Below are positions 34,765 through 43,344 of a DNA stretch of 48,398 bases, one piece after another; positions within the stretch are counted from its first letter, which is position 1, and each line of letters begins with the position of its first letter. Below the pieces are notes generated by a model that was not told the DNA's origin, ran no database searches, and was given only the letters and a program-made list of their open reading frames with translations. Origin of the DNA: an uncultured Bacilli bacterium (GTDB lineage: Bacteria; Bacillota_I; Bacilli_A; ML615J-28; CAG-313); NCBI GenBank assembly GCA_944326155.1, contig CALVCV010000010.1, positions 1-48,398 on the forward strand, given 5' to 3'. The translations under genes and the position numbers were made by a program.

Positions 34765-35715
34765 TTATTTTCTGCTATATTTTTCTTTATTTTCATTATT
34801 TGATCTGAATATTTCTTTGATTGATTCATTTTTTTCTTCTTCAGTAAACTCATATTCTAATTGCATATCAATTATTGCTTTAAGAGTTTCATAGTAATCT
34901 TTACTAGTCTCTTCATCCAACTCATGTATACTTACACTTAAAATAGAATATAAACTTTTCATATAATCTCTAATTCTTGGATCTATATAATCCTTAATTT
35001 TATCTATTTTCTCATCCATATGTCCTAAAACAATATCAAGTTTTTTTTGTTTTAAATAGAAACAACCCATCTTCTCAAAGATTCTTCTTAAATATGCATA
35101 TGACCAACATAAAATTTATCAACGTATGACAGATCAGCTTTTTTATAATCTTGATATGCATTTATTTTCTCTAATTGTTTTTTATATTTTTCAAAATCAA
35201 ATCCATGAACATCTATATTAGATGGATATTGTCCAACCTTTATGACTGTAAATTCTCCTAATTCTTGCTGAATCATTATATCCATAAAATAAGAATGTGA
35301 ATTTACATTTATACAATTAAACTTACACGATACCAACCAGCTATTATTAATACACATTTGATCCTGATATATGGATTGACAATTTGAAGATACATTTGAT
35401 TTATCAAAAAGTAGTTCTCTACGCAAACTTACTCCTGTAATATATAGGGGATGCAATTGTAATACAGTGACCATTTGTATAATCCATATAATCACCTTTA
35501 CAATCTAATATTTGATAATCAACTTCAAAGGGATATTCTTTTCCACATTTTATGCATTTTGTTATTAACCTTTTATCAGCTAATCCTAAATAATTAAAAA
35601 AATTGTCTAGTATTTCCTTGTTTAATATATAATTATTTTGGTCATCTTTTTCGAAAATTTTAAATTTCTCTTTCGAATATAATGATACATCATTAAATAA
35701 ATTAGTAATACTCAT
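34765..35715 (-). pseudogene. Twice-frameshifted zinc-ribbon protein gene
   Basis: Three ORFs in two frames make one protein. Part 1 (35715 to about 35430) holds MSITNLFNDVSLYSKEKFKIFEK and a zinc-ribbon-like CIKCGKEYPF, and ends PIYYRSKFA. Part 2 (to 35088) continues as SLRRELLFDKSNVSS to ADLSYVDKFYVGHMHI. Part 3 (to 34765) continues as AYLRRIFEKMGCFYLKQKK to IHELDEETSKDYYETLKAIIDMQLEYE. At the second junction GGTCATATGCATATT would become in-frame GAYAYLRRIFEK if one G were restored. I do not know the family. It is the last gene of the dnd transcript, so it may be an extra component that has decayed. Confidence 0.7.
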
Positions 35716-35742
35716 TTTATTCTTCCATCCTATTAATATTAA

Positions 35743-36123
35743 CTATATCAAATTATCCAAGTTCATAATATTTTTATAAAAATTATTTGGATTATATCTA
35801 TATTCAGCAAATAACAACTTTGCTCCACGATCTAAATGTGCTTTAATATATTTTGGAAAATAATCATCATCATTAAGCCTTTTATTATTTTTAGATATAA
35901 TTAAGGCTTTAAATAATTCATCATATTCTCCTGTAATTGTTTGTCTATTTAATTCCAAACCATCATTGTCAGTTGAAAAATCATATTCATTTAAACATTC
36001 ATTATTATTAATAGATAAAGCAATTGCAATTTTAGCTAGAATAAAAGGTTGTAAATGTATACTATTTCCTAAATCTGCAAATATTGTCATTGTTTCTTTT
36101 GAAGTTTTTAATTTAAAATTCAT
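35743..36123 (-). CDS. dndE: DNA sulfur modification protein DndE
   Basis: 126 residues starting MNFKLKTSKETMTIFADLGNSIHLQPFILAKIAIALSI, the conserved DndE opening. The middle part and the RGAKLLFAEYRYNP end also fit the family. DndE is a small tetrameric protein required for phosphorothioation, reported to bind nicked DNA. An ATG eight codons upstream would precede the AGAGGAG ribosome site, so the start at 36123 is preferred; it leaves one base between dndD and dndE. It is the last intact gene of the dndBCDE operon. Confidence 0.9.
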   Translation of the reverse strand: MNFKLKTSKETMTIFADLGNSIHLQPFILAKIAIALSINNNECLNEYDFSTDNDGLELNRQTITGEYDELFKALIISKNNKRLNDDDYFPKYIKAHLDRGAKLLFAEYRYNPNNFYKNIMNLDNLI

Positions 36124-36124
36124 T

Positions 36125-38176
36125 TTATTCTCCTCTAAAATATTCATTTTGAATAATTAATGTTTCTCCATGATTATCACTATCTAATAAAAACATTTTA
36201 TTAATACTATCATCAATTTGTGCTTTATATTTACCATAAATTTCTGAGTCAGTTGATAAAATGAATATTTGGTTATTAATACCTTTAAAGAATACCTCAA
36301 TAATTCCTTCTTTATGAACTGTATCAATTCTTGCAAATGGGGTATCAATAAAGAACGGTATATCCCTTTTACTTGTTTGTAATACTGCTAAATATATTGA
36401 CATAATATAAACTTGTTTTTCACCATTAGAAAATGGAGACTCAATTTTAAATGGAATTTTAGCAGTTTTAGTTTTACCAGTCAAAACAGACGCAATTTTC
36501 TTGCCATATGTTTTATCAAACAAGTTAATAAACTCTTTGTTTTGTGGATTACTAATATAATTTTCTAATTTTTCTTTATTAAAACTTTCAATTTTGTATG
36601 GTATCAAGTTAATATCTTTATCAATTATAATTCCGTCCACAAAATTGTTTTTGTTAATAATTTTATTAAAAATTTCTATGAACTGCTTTTCTAATAATCT
36701 ACTTTGTCTTTCTATCAACTTTTCTTCTAATAATTCAAATTCAATTAAAGCACGTTCTGAAATATTAGAAACAGATTCATTTTTTAATAATGATTGAATC
36801 TTTTCTTTTAATTTCATATATTCATTTAATTTAGCCTCAGAAGCAAACAATACTTTTTGATGCTCATTTTGTAAAAGCAACAATTCTTTTTCCATTTTTA
36901 ATCTTTCAATTTCTAATTTATTAGTTTCTACTGTAATTGTTGAGTATCCATCGTAAGAGGTACTATTTAATATAGTTCTAATTTTTTTAGTAATTGCTAA
37001 AGACTTATCTACTTCTTTCAAAATTACTAATAACTCTTTTTTATTAAACTTTAATTTATCATGTAATTGATGATTAATTTTATTAAATTCATAATCAGAA
37101 AAGTCAAAAATATTTTCACCTTTATTATGATTATCATAATTTTCTAAAACATTTATAATGCTATTTAAGTTATTTTCTTTTAAATAATTTAAATATTCAG
37201 TACTGGATATAATTTCATGATAATGTTTTACTTTTTGGTTGTTTTTAAATGAATTAAGTTTTGATTCTAATTCAATCAATTCATTGTTAAGAATTATAAA
37301 AGGTAAATAATTATTTGCTATATCTTTTATTCTCTTAGATAATTCTTCTCTTTTTAATTCTTCATAGTCTAACTCTTTATTTAATTTCATCCATTCATCA
37401 ATAGTAACTCCACCACTATTTTTAAAATCCATAATAATTGATTCTTTTTTTGCAGATAATTCATCAATATATTTATTTAATTCTCTTATTTGTCTTTCTA
37501 AATGTCTTTTATATTTAACTATTTCTTCATAATTATTCTTAATTTCGTAATACTCATCAAATACTTTTTTATTATTAGAATTATTTATATTTCTTTTAAA
37601 ATTATCTTTCATTATTGAAAAAGTATCTAAACTATATAATTTTAAAAATGCATCTCGAAAATTTTGTTCACCATTACTTCCTAAAAAGAAATCAGTTATT
37701 TCTTCACCATCAAAAAAATAAAAATTAAACATTGCTGGCGGTATAATTGATAATAAGTATGAATTAAAATCATTCTTTTCTGATTCATCAATTTCTGCAC
37801 CATTCTTTAATACATTTAATTTTTCTGCAAAAGATTTATTTGTTTTATGCCATTCTCTTTTTATTGTATATACATTATCTTCTTTCCCATCGTTAAATAA
37901 TAATTGAATTTCAATATAAGCCAATGAATTATTATTCATTTTTTCTTCATTGTTTATTAAAGTACTTATTATATCATAATATGGTTTACAATTAGCATCA
38001 AATCCCCATATTCTACATCCGTATAAACACGTTTTAATAGCTCTGAAAAAAGTGGTTTTTCCTGCACCATTTTTCCCACCAATTAAGATTATGTGCTTTT
38101 CATTATCATCAATTTCAAAAGCATTCTCATTTTTATATGGGCCTATATTATATAAAGTAATTTTTCTAATCTTCAT
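36125..38176 (-). CDS. dndD: DNA sulfur modification ATPase DndD
   Basis: 683 residues, SMC/RecN-like. ILIGGKNGAGKTTFFRAIKTCLYG (about 30-53) is Walker A. FYFFDGEEITDFFLG (about 150) is the DndD signature, a long coiled coil spans about 200-480, and ESPFSNGEKQVYIMSIYLA with IPFFIDTPFARIDTVHKEGI (about 560-625) forms the ABC signature and Walker B. DndD supplies ATPase activity for sulfur insertion into the DNA backbone, probably by DNA nicking or remodelling. The gene overlaps dndC by 11 bases, with AAAGGAGGG inside dndC. Confidence 0.95.
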   Translation of the reverse strand: MKIRKITLYNIGPYKNENAFEIDDNEKHIILIGGKNGAGKTTFFRAIKTCLYGCRIWGFDANCKPYYDIISTLINNEEKMNNNSLAYIEIQLLFNDGKEDNVYTIKREWHKTNKSFAEKLNVLKNGAEIDESEKNDFNSYLLSIIPPAMFNFYFFDGEEITDFFLGSNGEQNFRDAFLKLYSLDTFSIMKDNFKRNINNSNNKKVFDEYYEIKNNYEEIVKYKRHLERQIRELNKYIDELSAKKESIIMDFKNSGGVTIDEWMKLNKELDYEELKREELSKRIKDIANNYLPFIILNNELIELESKLNSFKNNQKVKHYHEIISSTEYLNYLKENNLNSIINVLENYDNHNKGENIFDFSDYEFNKINHQLHDKLKFNKKELLVILKEVDKSLAITKKIRTILNSTSYDGYSTITVETNKLEIERLKMEKELLLLQNEHQKVLFASEAKLNEYMKLKEKIQSLLKNESVSNISERALIEFELLEEKLIERQSRLLEKQFIEIFNKIINKNNFVDGIIIDKDINLIPYKIESFNKEKLENYISNPQNKEFINLFDKTYGKKIASVLTGKTKTAKIPFKIESPFSNGEKQVYIMSIYLAVLQTSKRDIPFFIDTPFARIDTVHKEGIIEVFFKGINNQIFILSTDSEIYGKYKAQIDDSINKMFLLDSDNHGETLIIQNEYFRGE

Positions 38177-39545
38177 CTGATAGGCCCTCCTTTATTTTAT
38201 TGTAATGTATCCACTCTTGATTTATTATGGAGTCAAACTCTTTTTGTAATTTAGTATTTCTATTATTATATTTATTATTATTTACAGAAACCATAAGTTT
38301 TGAAAGCAACTCAAATGGGACATCAATTTTATGTGCTATATTCTTTATATTATCAATTATGTCATCTTCATACAATTGTTGCTTATATTTATCCCATGGT
38401 AATTTTTCTTCAAAAATTTCAAAGTATAAGTCAACTAAACTTCTTCTAGTTAAATCTCCTTCTAAGTCCCATAAAGTATCTATTATTTTCAACTCATCAA
38501 ATGTTATTAATTCATATTTTGTTTCTTTTTGTAAAGTTAATAATCTTTTTAATATTTCATATCTTGCCCAAAGTGTAAAAGGTCCAAAACCAAAATCTCC
38601 ATTTTTCTTTTGATAAACCTTTCCATTTCGACGTTTATTATCTCTATAATCTGGATTTTGTCTAATACTTACTAACCAGTTTCTAAAATCTCTTAATGGA
38701 ATTAATTCTTTTGCTCCATTATCAATAAATTTTTGTAATGACTTATCTTCTTTTACTATTGTACAACACCAACATCCAAAACGTGAATTTCCTGTTACTG
38801 GAATCTTAGAATTATCAATTTGTCCAACAACACTTTGTTCTTCCCCCATATCCTCGCCTTGATACAAACTAAATAAATATTTCATATCAACACCCCATTG
38901 ACTTTTACCATTATCTTTTAATAAGTATTCCCATACTCTTTCATTTTTAATTTCAGTCAGAGGATTATAAACAAATGCATTTTTAAAATCACTATGTGGT
39001 ACTAAAATTTTTCCTTCGATCTCACGATTAGTAATTGATCTACTTCGTGAGTTACTTTCTGCTTTTCTAACACCAAGTAACAAAATAACTTCACCATATT
39101 TATCAATTAACTTTTGTGTATAATTATTCATTGGATTAATTTTTAATCTATCTGTACACCAGCGAAACCCAGGTGGTTCTGGAGTTGGGTATCCTAAACC
39201 AATAACTAGTGTCCAATATGTTTTTCTTATTTCTGGATATATTATTTCTGCTTTAATGTTACAATGATTATTTTTTGAAAATTCATTTATTTTGTTAGAT
39301 GAAGAATGCATATATTTCTTAATAATTGGATTTTCAACGCCAGTATCTGAACTAACAATATAAATATCTTTAGTTCTACTTTCCTCTGGTATTCTATTTA
39401 TTGTTTCAATAACAAGTGATACTAATAATGATGAGTCTTTTCCACCACTATATCCAATTATCCAAGGTCTATTGTCATGTTGATATACTAATTGCATTTC
39501 CTCAATTACTTGTTCAAATTCTGGAAATTCATTATTTTGTTTCAT
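38166..39545 (-). CDS. dndC: DNA sulfur modification protein DndC (PAPS-reductase fold)
   Basis: 459 residues. IGYSGGKDSSLLVSL (about 32-46) is the PP-loop for ATP hydrolysis. SSDTGVENPIIKKY and GFRWCTDRLKINP are typical of the ATP-sulfurylase/PAPS-reductase fold. FGCWCCTIVKEDKSL (about 256) supplies the cysteine cluster that should bind an iron-sulfur centre. It activates the target and passes sulfur to DNA. The sulfur donor DndA is not in the window, so a chromosomal cysteine desulfurase such as IscS would have to serve, as known in other dnd loci. It overlaps dndB by 14 bases. Confidence 0.95.
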   Translation of the reverse strand: MKQNNEFPEFEQVIEEMQLVYQHDNRPWIIGYSGGKDSSLLVSLVIETINRIPEESRTKDIYIVSSDTGVENPIIKKYMHSSSNKINEFSKNNHCNIKAEIIYPEIRKTYWTLVIGLGYPTPEPPGFRWCTDRLKINPMNNYTQKLIDKYGEVILLLGVRKAESNSRSRSITNREIEGKILVPHSDFKNAFVYNPLTEIKNERVWEYLLKDNGKSQWGVDMKYLFSLYQGEDMGEEQSVVGQIDNSKIPVTGNSRFGCWCCTIVKEDKSLQKFIDNGAKELIPLRDFRNWLVSIRQNPDYRDNKRRNGKVYQKKNGDFGFGPFTLWARYEILKRLLTLQKETKYELITFDELKIIDTLWDLEGDLTRRSLVDLYFEIFEEKLPWDKYKQQLYEDDIIDNIKNIAHKIDVPFELLSKLMVSVNNNKYNNRNTKLQKEFDSIINQEWIHYNKIKEGLSDED

Positions 39546-40590
39546 TTTCTTTTACCTCTTCTTCACGAGATAGTATAATACCTAGTTTTTGCTTAATTAA
39601 ATTTGTCCCCTTAATAATTGCATCTTCATTATTTTGAATTTTACCATTATCTTTAATAATTCTTTTTTGCCATTCAATGTTTGCTCTTGACCAATCAATT
39701 TTTCGTATACCATTTAATAGTTTTAAATCTAATTTTTCTTCATAAAAAAACTTTCCTAATCTACCAAAAATTTGTAACGTAACTGATAATGTTAATATAT
39801 AATCTTCTCTTAAATCACACTTATATAATTGTTTTTCTTGAAGCATTTTAAATTCTTCTATATTGTTTATTAAGGCATTCCAATAACTTAATAAAAATGC
39901 TTTTGTTTTTTCTATATTTATATTTTCATTTTCCTTAATAATTCTTTTATTTGCACGAAGAAAATTAGCCAATGTAAAAAGTTTCATCGAGTTCTTTCCA
40001 AGGGTATCTTTTTCTTTATCAACATATTTATTTAAAAATTGATTATTAGCAATAATGTACTTAACAATATTTGCAAACTCATCTCTGTCATCATATAAAG
40101 TCGACAATGACATTGTTGATTTAACTGCATGTTTATTAAGGTCAGCAAACATTTGTTGTGATCTTTTTAATCCTTCATCTTTGAAGAATACTATTGATAT
40201 AGTCTCATCACCAAGTTCTGGTTTTTCTTTCAATGCTGCTTCTAAAGCTGCTTTTCTATGTTGGCCATCATTTATTAGAAAAACTGCTTGCATATCGACT
40301 TCTAAAATTCCAATATTTTCATCCTTATTATCAGTTTTAAAAACAAATTCTCCATCAATAGAAGCTGATAATGCTGAAAAAACGTAATTTTCTAAATTAT
40401 TCAAAATATAATTTTTCATTTCTGGAATTCTTGTTTCATTAATACATCTTTGTGCACGATACTCAGGAGAAATATATTCATCCTCATTAATAAAAAGTTT
40501 ATTTAATAATTTTATAGGAATCATTGTAATATAGTATTCTCTTTTTGCTTGAACTCCTCTTACTGCTGGGAAATTATAATTAAAACTCAT
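39532..40590 (-). CDS. dndB: DndB, DGQHR-domain regulator of phosphorothioation
   Basis: 352 residues. NYNFPAVRGVQAKREYYITMIPIKLLNKLF is the DndB opening. VFLINDGQHRKAALEAAL (about 113-130) is the DGQHR motif, and MFADLNKHAVKSTMSLSTLYD follows as in DndB. Loss of DndB homologues raises the level of modification elsewhere, and the Salmonella homologue represses its own operon by binding a palindromic site. The ORF extends to a TTG at 40602 that overlaps GGAGGA, so the ATG at 40590 is the likely start. It is the first gene of dndBCDE, behind a strong promoter overlapped by a 42-bp palindrome. Confidence 0.93.
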   Translation of the reverse strand: MSFNYNFPAVRGVQAKREYYITMIPIKLLNKLFINEDEYISPEYRAQRCINETRIPEMKNYILNNLENYVFSALSASIDGEFVFKTDNKDENIGILEVDMQAVFLINDGQHRKAALEAALKEKPELGDETISIVFFKDEGLKRSQQMFADLNKHAVKSTMSLSTLYDDRDEFANIVKYIIANNQFLNKYVDKEKDTLGKNSMKLFTLANFLRANKRIIKENENINIEKTKAFLLSYWNALINNIEEFKMLQEKQLYKCDLREDYILTLSVTLQIFGRLGKFFYEEKLDLKLLNGIRKIDWSRANIEWQKRIIKDNGKIQNNEDAIIKGTNLIKQKLGIILSREEEVKENETK

Positions 40591-40604
40591 GTTCTCCTCC
40601 AAAT

Positions 40605-40646
40605 AAAAATAGTATACGTAAGTATATACTTAAGTATACTATTTTT
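40605..40646. promoter_or_regulatory. 42-bp palindrome at the dndB promoter (candidate operator)
   Basis: AAAAATAGTATAC (40605-40617) and GTATACTATTTTT (40634-40646) are perfect 13-bp arms. The centre TAAGTATATACTTA (40619-40632) is itself a perfect palindrome, so only one position pair (40618/40633) breaks the symmetry. It covers the -10 box and the expected start of the dnd transcript and reaches to 15 bases from the start codon. It could act as operator, as terminator of the upstream operon, or both. Confidence 0.75.
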
Positions 40647-40661
40647 CTGTTATTTTGTCAA
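40633..40661 (-). promoter_or_regulatory. Promoter of dndBCDE
   Basis: TTGACA (40656-40661) and TATACT (40633-40638) are separated by exactly 17 bases on the minus strand, a near-ideal sigma-A promoter. It sits in the 81-base gap between the 188-residue gene and dndB, so dndBCDE can be expressed separately from the upstream module. Confidence 0.85.
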
Positions 40662-40671
40662 ATAAAAGTGT

Positions 40672-41238
40672 TTATTCTAATTTAGAAAATTGATTTATTA
40701 AATCACTTAAATCTTCGTCTTCTTCTAAATCTTCTATTTCAACATCTTCATCTGGTATTTTATTAATATCATAATTATATCCTTCAACTGATGAAGTAAG
40801 AAATTTCTTTAAATTTTCCATCATTTCTACAGGTTCATCACTTGATAGATCTAATAATTTTGTAACACCAAAATTAGCAAATTTAGTCAAAAACTCAAAA
40901 CGATTGAATTTAATATCACAATTGGTATCAAATGCTAGTTTTAATCTATCTTCATCTTTAAATTCTACTAGTTTAGAAGTTAATATAGCAGTTTGAAACA
41001 TAAAATCTAAATCTGAATTATGAGGTTGTAAAACTGTTCTTGGAACATTCAAAGGTTGCTCATAATCATTTTCTATTGTTAAATCATCAAGTTGCTTATC
41101 ATACATAACACCTATAGAAATACTTAATGCATATAAATTGTAAATAGGTTGTGATCTTTGTTGCCAAAAATATTGAAATTTTTCAAAAGTTCTTCTCCAT
41201 ATAGTACCTTTTAAAACTATATCACTTCTTATTTCCAT
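40672..41238 (-). CDS. 188-aa protein of the Dnd-associated module
   Basis: 188 residues. The N-terminus GTIWRRTFEKFQYFWQQRSQPIYNLYALSISIGVMYDKQ is followed by a helical middle (RFEFLTKFANFGVTKLLDLSSDEP) and a strongly acidic tail (about 165-180, EDVEIEDLEEDEDL). It resembles small proteins encoded beside phosphorothioation-linked ATPases, which may be the PbeD-type member, but I cannot confirm the family. It overlaps the SMC-like ATPase gene by 10 bases, with GGAGGG six bases before its ATG, so its synthesis is coupled to that ATPase. Function unknown. Confidence 0.6.
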   Translation of the reverse strand: MEIRSDIVLKGTIWRRTFEKFQYFWQQRSQPIYNLYALSISIGVMYDKQLDDLTIENDYEQPLNVPRTVLQPHNSDLDFMFQTAILTSKLVEFKDEDRLKLAFDTNCDIKFNRFEFLTKFANFGVTKLLDLSSDEPVEMMENLKKFLTSSVEGYNYDINKIPDEDVEIEDLEEDEDLSDLINQFSKLE

Positions 41239-43184
41239 AAATAGCCCTCCTTAATCTCAGCAATGTTTTGTTCCTCATTACTAGTAATAGTATAAACACG
41301 GCCTATATTATTTTCTTGGAAATCATTATGTAAATTATCTTTAGTAAATATGATGATTTGAGGTGCATAATTTGGTAATACATTAATTACCTTTTGACGT
41401 GGTTCATCTCCTAATTTTGAAAAAGGTGCATCTAAAACTAACGGAAATTCCTTATTTTCTAATAATTTTTCACTCTTTAAAACTTTGAAAATACCACCAA
41501 TGTATGCAAATGAAACTGTCGCAAATTGACCTTCAGATTTCGATTCGTCACCATAGCTATCATAAACTTTCAAAGTGAAATCATTATTAATTTCCACAGT
41601 ACGTTTTGCCTCAAGCATTTCATCTAATAATTGTTGAATTGTATCTTGTAATTTTTCACTATATGATTTTGATTTTTCAATTAATAATTGATCAAAATAA
41701 TCTTTTACTTGTTCCATTATAGAAATTTTTAAATCTATAGTCTTGTTAACTTCTAAAGTAGAACTTAGTCTTTCTATTTCTTTTAAAAGTTTATCAACAC
41801 GTAATCCAGCTATTCGTAATTCTCCAGAACATTTTGACGCATCTTCTTTTAAATCCTCTAAAGCTTGTTCTGCCTCTTTTCTTTCATCTACTAATTTTTC
41901 ATATTTTTTATCTTCTTTGATTTTTTCATCAATTTTAGCAATTTCCTCTTCTTCTTTTTGAGCTAATAAAATAAGTTTTGTTACCTCAGAAATATGTTTT
42001 TCTACTTTTTCTCGAGAATATTCTTTTCCCCAATTTTTTGCTATCAAAGTAAAATTATTATATAAATTAGCATATCCATATGGAGGTAATTGACTATACA
42101 ATTTAGTTAATTCTTCTCTTTCTTTATCAGTTATTTTATTACCACATATACATTTTTCTTCTTTTAGTAATGCATCAATTAATGGGACATCAACACCAGG
42201 CAATACTTTTTGCATACTACTTTGTGATTCAATTACTTGTGAAGCCCTTTTGATTGCTGTTGATAAGAAAAACTTTGGAAATGACTCTATCATTGTATCA
42301 CCAAACAAATGGTATTGTTCTTCAACTAACGATAAATAATTTGCTTTAGTATTCTTATGGTATTCTCTCATTTTATTGTATTCTTTTTGAGAATTAGCAC
42401 CGCCTATTAACTCTGATAATTCAGTAATACGGTCTTGTTTTTCTTTAATTTGTCTACTAATTTCATCTAAATTAGCTTGTAAGGAATCCCTCTTTTCAAG
42501 GGCACTTTCATATTGATTTCCTAACGTTTGCAATTCTGTAGATGATCCACTATCAGTTTTTCTTAAAGTCAAAGTCTTTAAAACAGAATTTGAAGTTGTT
42601 GGTGATCCAATAACACTGCTTGCTTTATCATAAATATTTAAATCCAAAATTAAATATAAAGCTTTTTTTAAATTTTTCGCAGAATCTCTTCCTTTCAATT
42701 TTAAATCAGCAATCATACTTTCTCCATCAAAGAAGAAATAATCTGCCAATCCAGAAGGTAAAATTTGCTCTACAAATTCTTCAGGATTATTAATTTTTAT
42801 CCAATCATTACTATCATTTTTCTTAATAATTGAAAATTTTTCATTCAAAAGTTTAATGTCAAATAGAGACTTTTTATATATCCATTCTCTCCTGATTGAA
42901 TATTCCTCATTATCATGAGTAAAATCAATTTTACCAAATACAGAAAATTGACTATTTACTGCACAAGTTTTTTCCATTTCTAAATTATACAACAATTTAT
43001 CATTAGTTGTTTTATTAAATTTTACCTTACCATAAATAATCCATTGGAACAATTGATGAAATGTAGTTTTACCTGCTCCATTATTTCCATATATTATCGT
43101 TGGTTTACCATCAATTGAAAATTCAACAAATCCTCTATTTTTAAAGTTTCTAAAATTTTCATATTCTATACTCTTAATTTTCAT
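41229..43184 (-). CDS. SMC-like ATPase of the Dnd-associated module (DndD relative)
   Basis: 651 residues. Walker A IIYGNNGAGKTTFHQLFQWIIYG (about 31-53) is followed by DYFFFDGESMIADLKLKGRD (about 147), the same FFDGE element as in DndD. Coiled coils interrupted by KCICGNKITDKER (about 340, a CxC that may act as a zinc hook) and Walker B FPLVLDAPFSKLGDEPRQKV (about 590) complete it. It is a second, diverged DndD-type ATPase, likely part of the restriction arm; PbeC of archaeal Dnd systems is a possible counterpart. A TTG two codons upstream is less likely than the ATG at 43184, which has AAGGTGA in front. Confidence 0.8.
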   Translation of the reverse strand: MKIKSIEYENFRNFKNRGFVEFSIDGKPTIIYGNNGAGKTTFHQLFQWIIYGKVKFNKTTNDKLLYNLEMEKTCAVNSQFSVFGKIDFTHDNEEYSIRREWIYKKSLFDIKLLNEKFSIIKKNDSNDWIKINNPEEFVEQILPSGLADYFFFDGESMIADLKLKGRDSAKNLKKALYLILDLNIYDKASSVIGSPTTSNSVLKTLTLRKTDSGSSTELQTLGNQYESALEKRDSLQANLDEISRQIKEKQDRITELSELIGGANSQKEYNKMREYHKNTKANYLSLVEEQYHLFGDTMIESFPKFFLSTAIKRASQVIESQSSMQKVLPGVDVPLIDALLKEEKCICGNKITDKEREELTKLYSQLPPYGYANLYNNFTLIAKNWGKEYSREKVEKHISEVTKLILLAQKEEEEIAKIDEKIKEDKKYEKLVDERKEAEQALEDLKEDASKCSGELRIAGLRVDKLLKEIERLSSTLEVNKTIDLKISIMEQVKDYFDQLLIEKSKSYSEKLQDTIQQLLDEMLEAKRTVEINNDFTLKVYDSYGDESKSEGQFATVSFAYIGGIFKVLKSEKLLENKEFPLVLDAPFSKLGDEPRQKVINVLPNYAPQIIIFTKDNLHNDFQENNIGRVYTITSNEEQNIAEIKEGYLWK

Positions 43185-43344
43185 TTCCAATCACCTTGTC
43201 CAATTCAGCAACAATGCTTTTTACAATGGTTTTATTTACAGTGTTTTGCTTACTAGAATCAAATTGCTCTTTATCATTTTCTTTTACAATTTCTTCTACT
43301 ACTTTAATCATTTTTTCTACTATTTCATTTTGATTATTATTCAT
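43174..43344 (-). CDS. 56-aa protein between helicase and SMC-like ATPase
   Basis: The ORF reads MNNNQNEIVEKMIKVVEEIV, continues KENDKEQFDSSKQNTVNKTI and ends VIGNEN. It starts inside the last codons of the helicase gene (8-base overlap) and ends 11 bases inside the ATPase gene, so it fills the gap exactly and is flanked by coupled starts on both sides. It is charged and predicted helical, with no membrane segment or cysteine. No family recognised. The tight packing argues strongly for a translated gene, and it would fall below many length cut-offs. Confidence 0.65.
   Translation of the reverse strand: MNNNQNEIVEKMIKVVEEIVKENDKEQFDSSKQNTVNKTIVKSIVAELDKVIGNEN

Noticed and set aside
40605-40646. 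Palindrome as only a terminator of the upstream module
   Set aside because: Not excluded, but its overlap with a near-ideal promoter and its nested symmetry favour an operator role; the stem has almost no GC.
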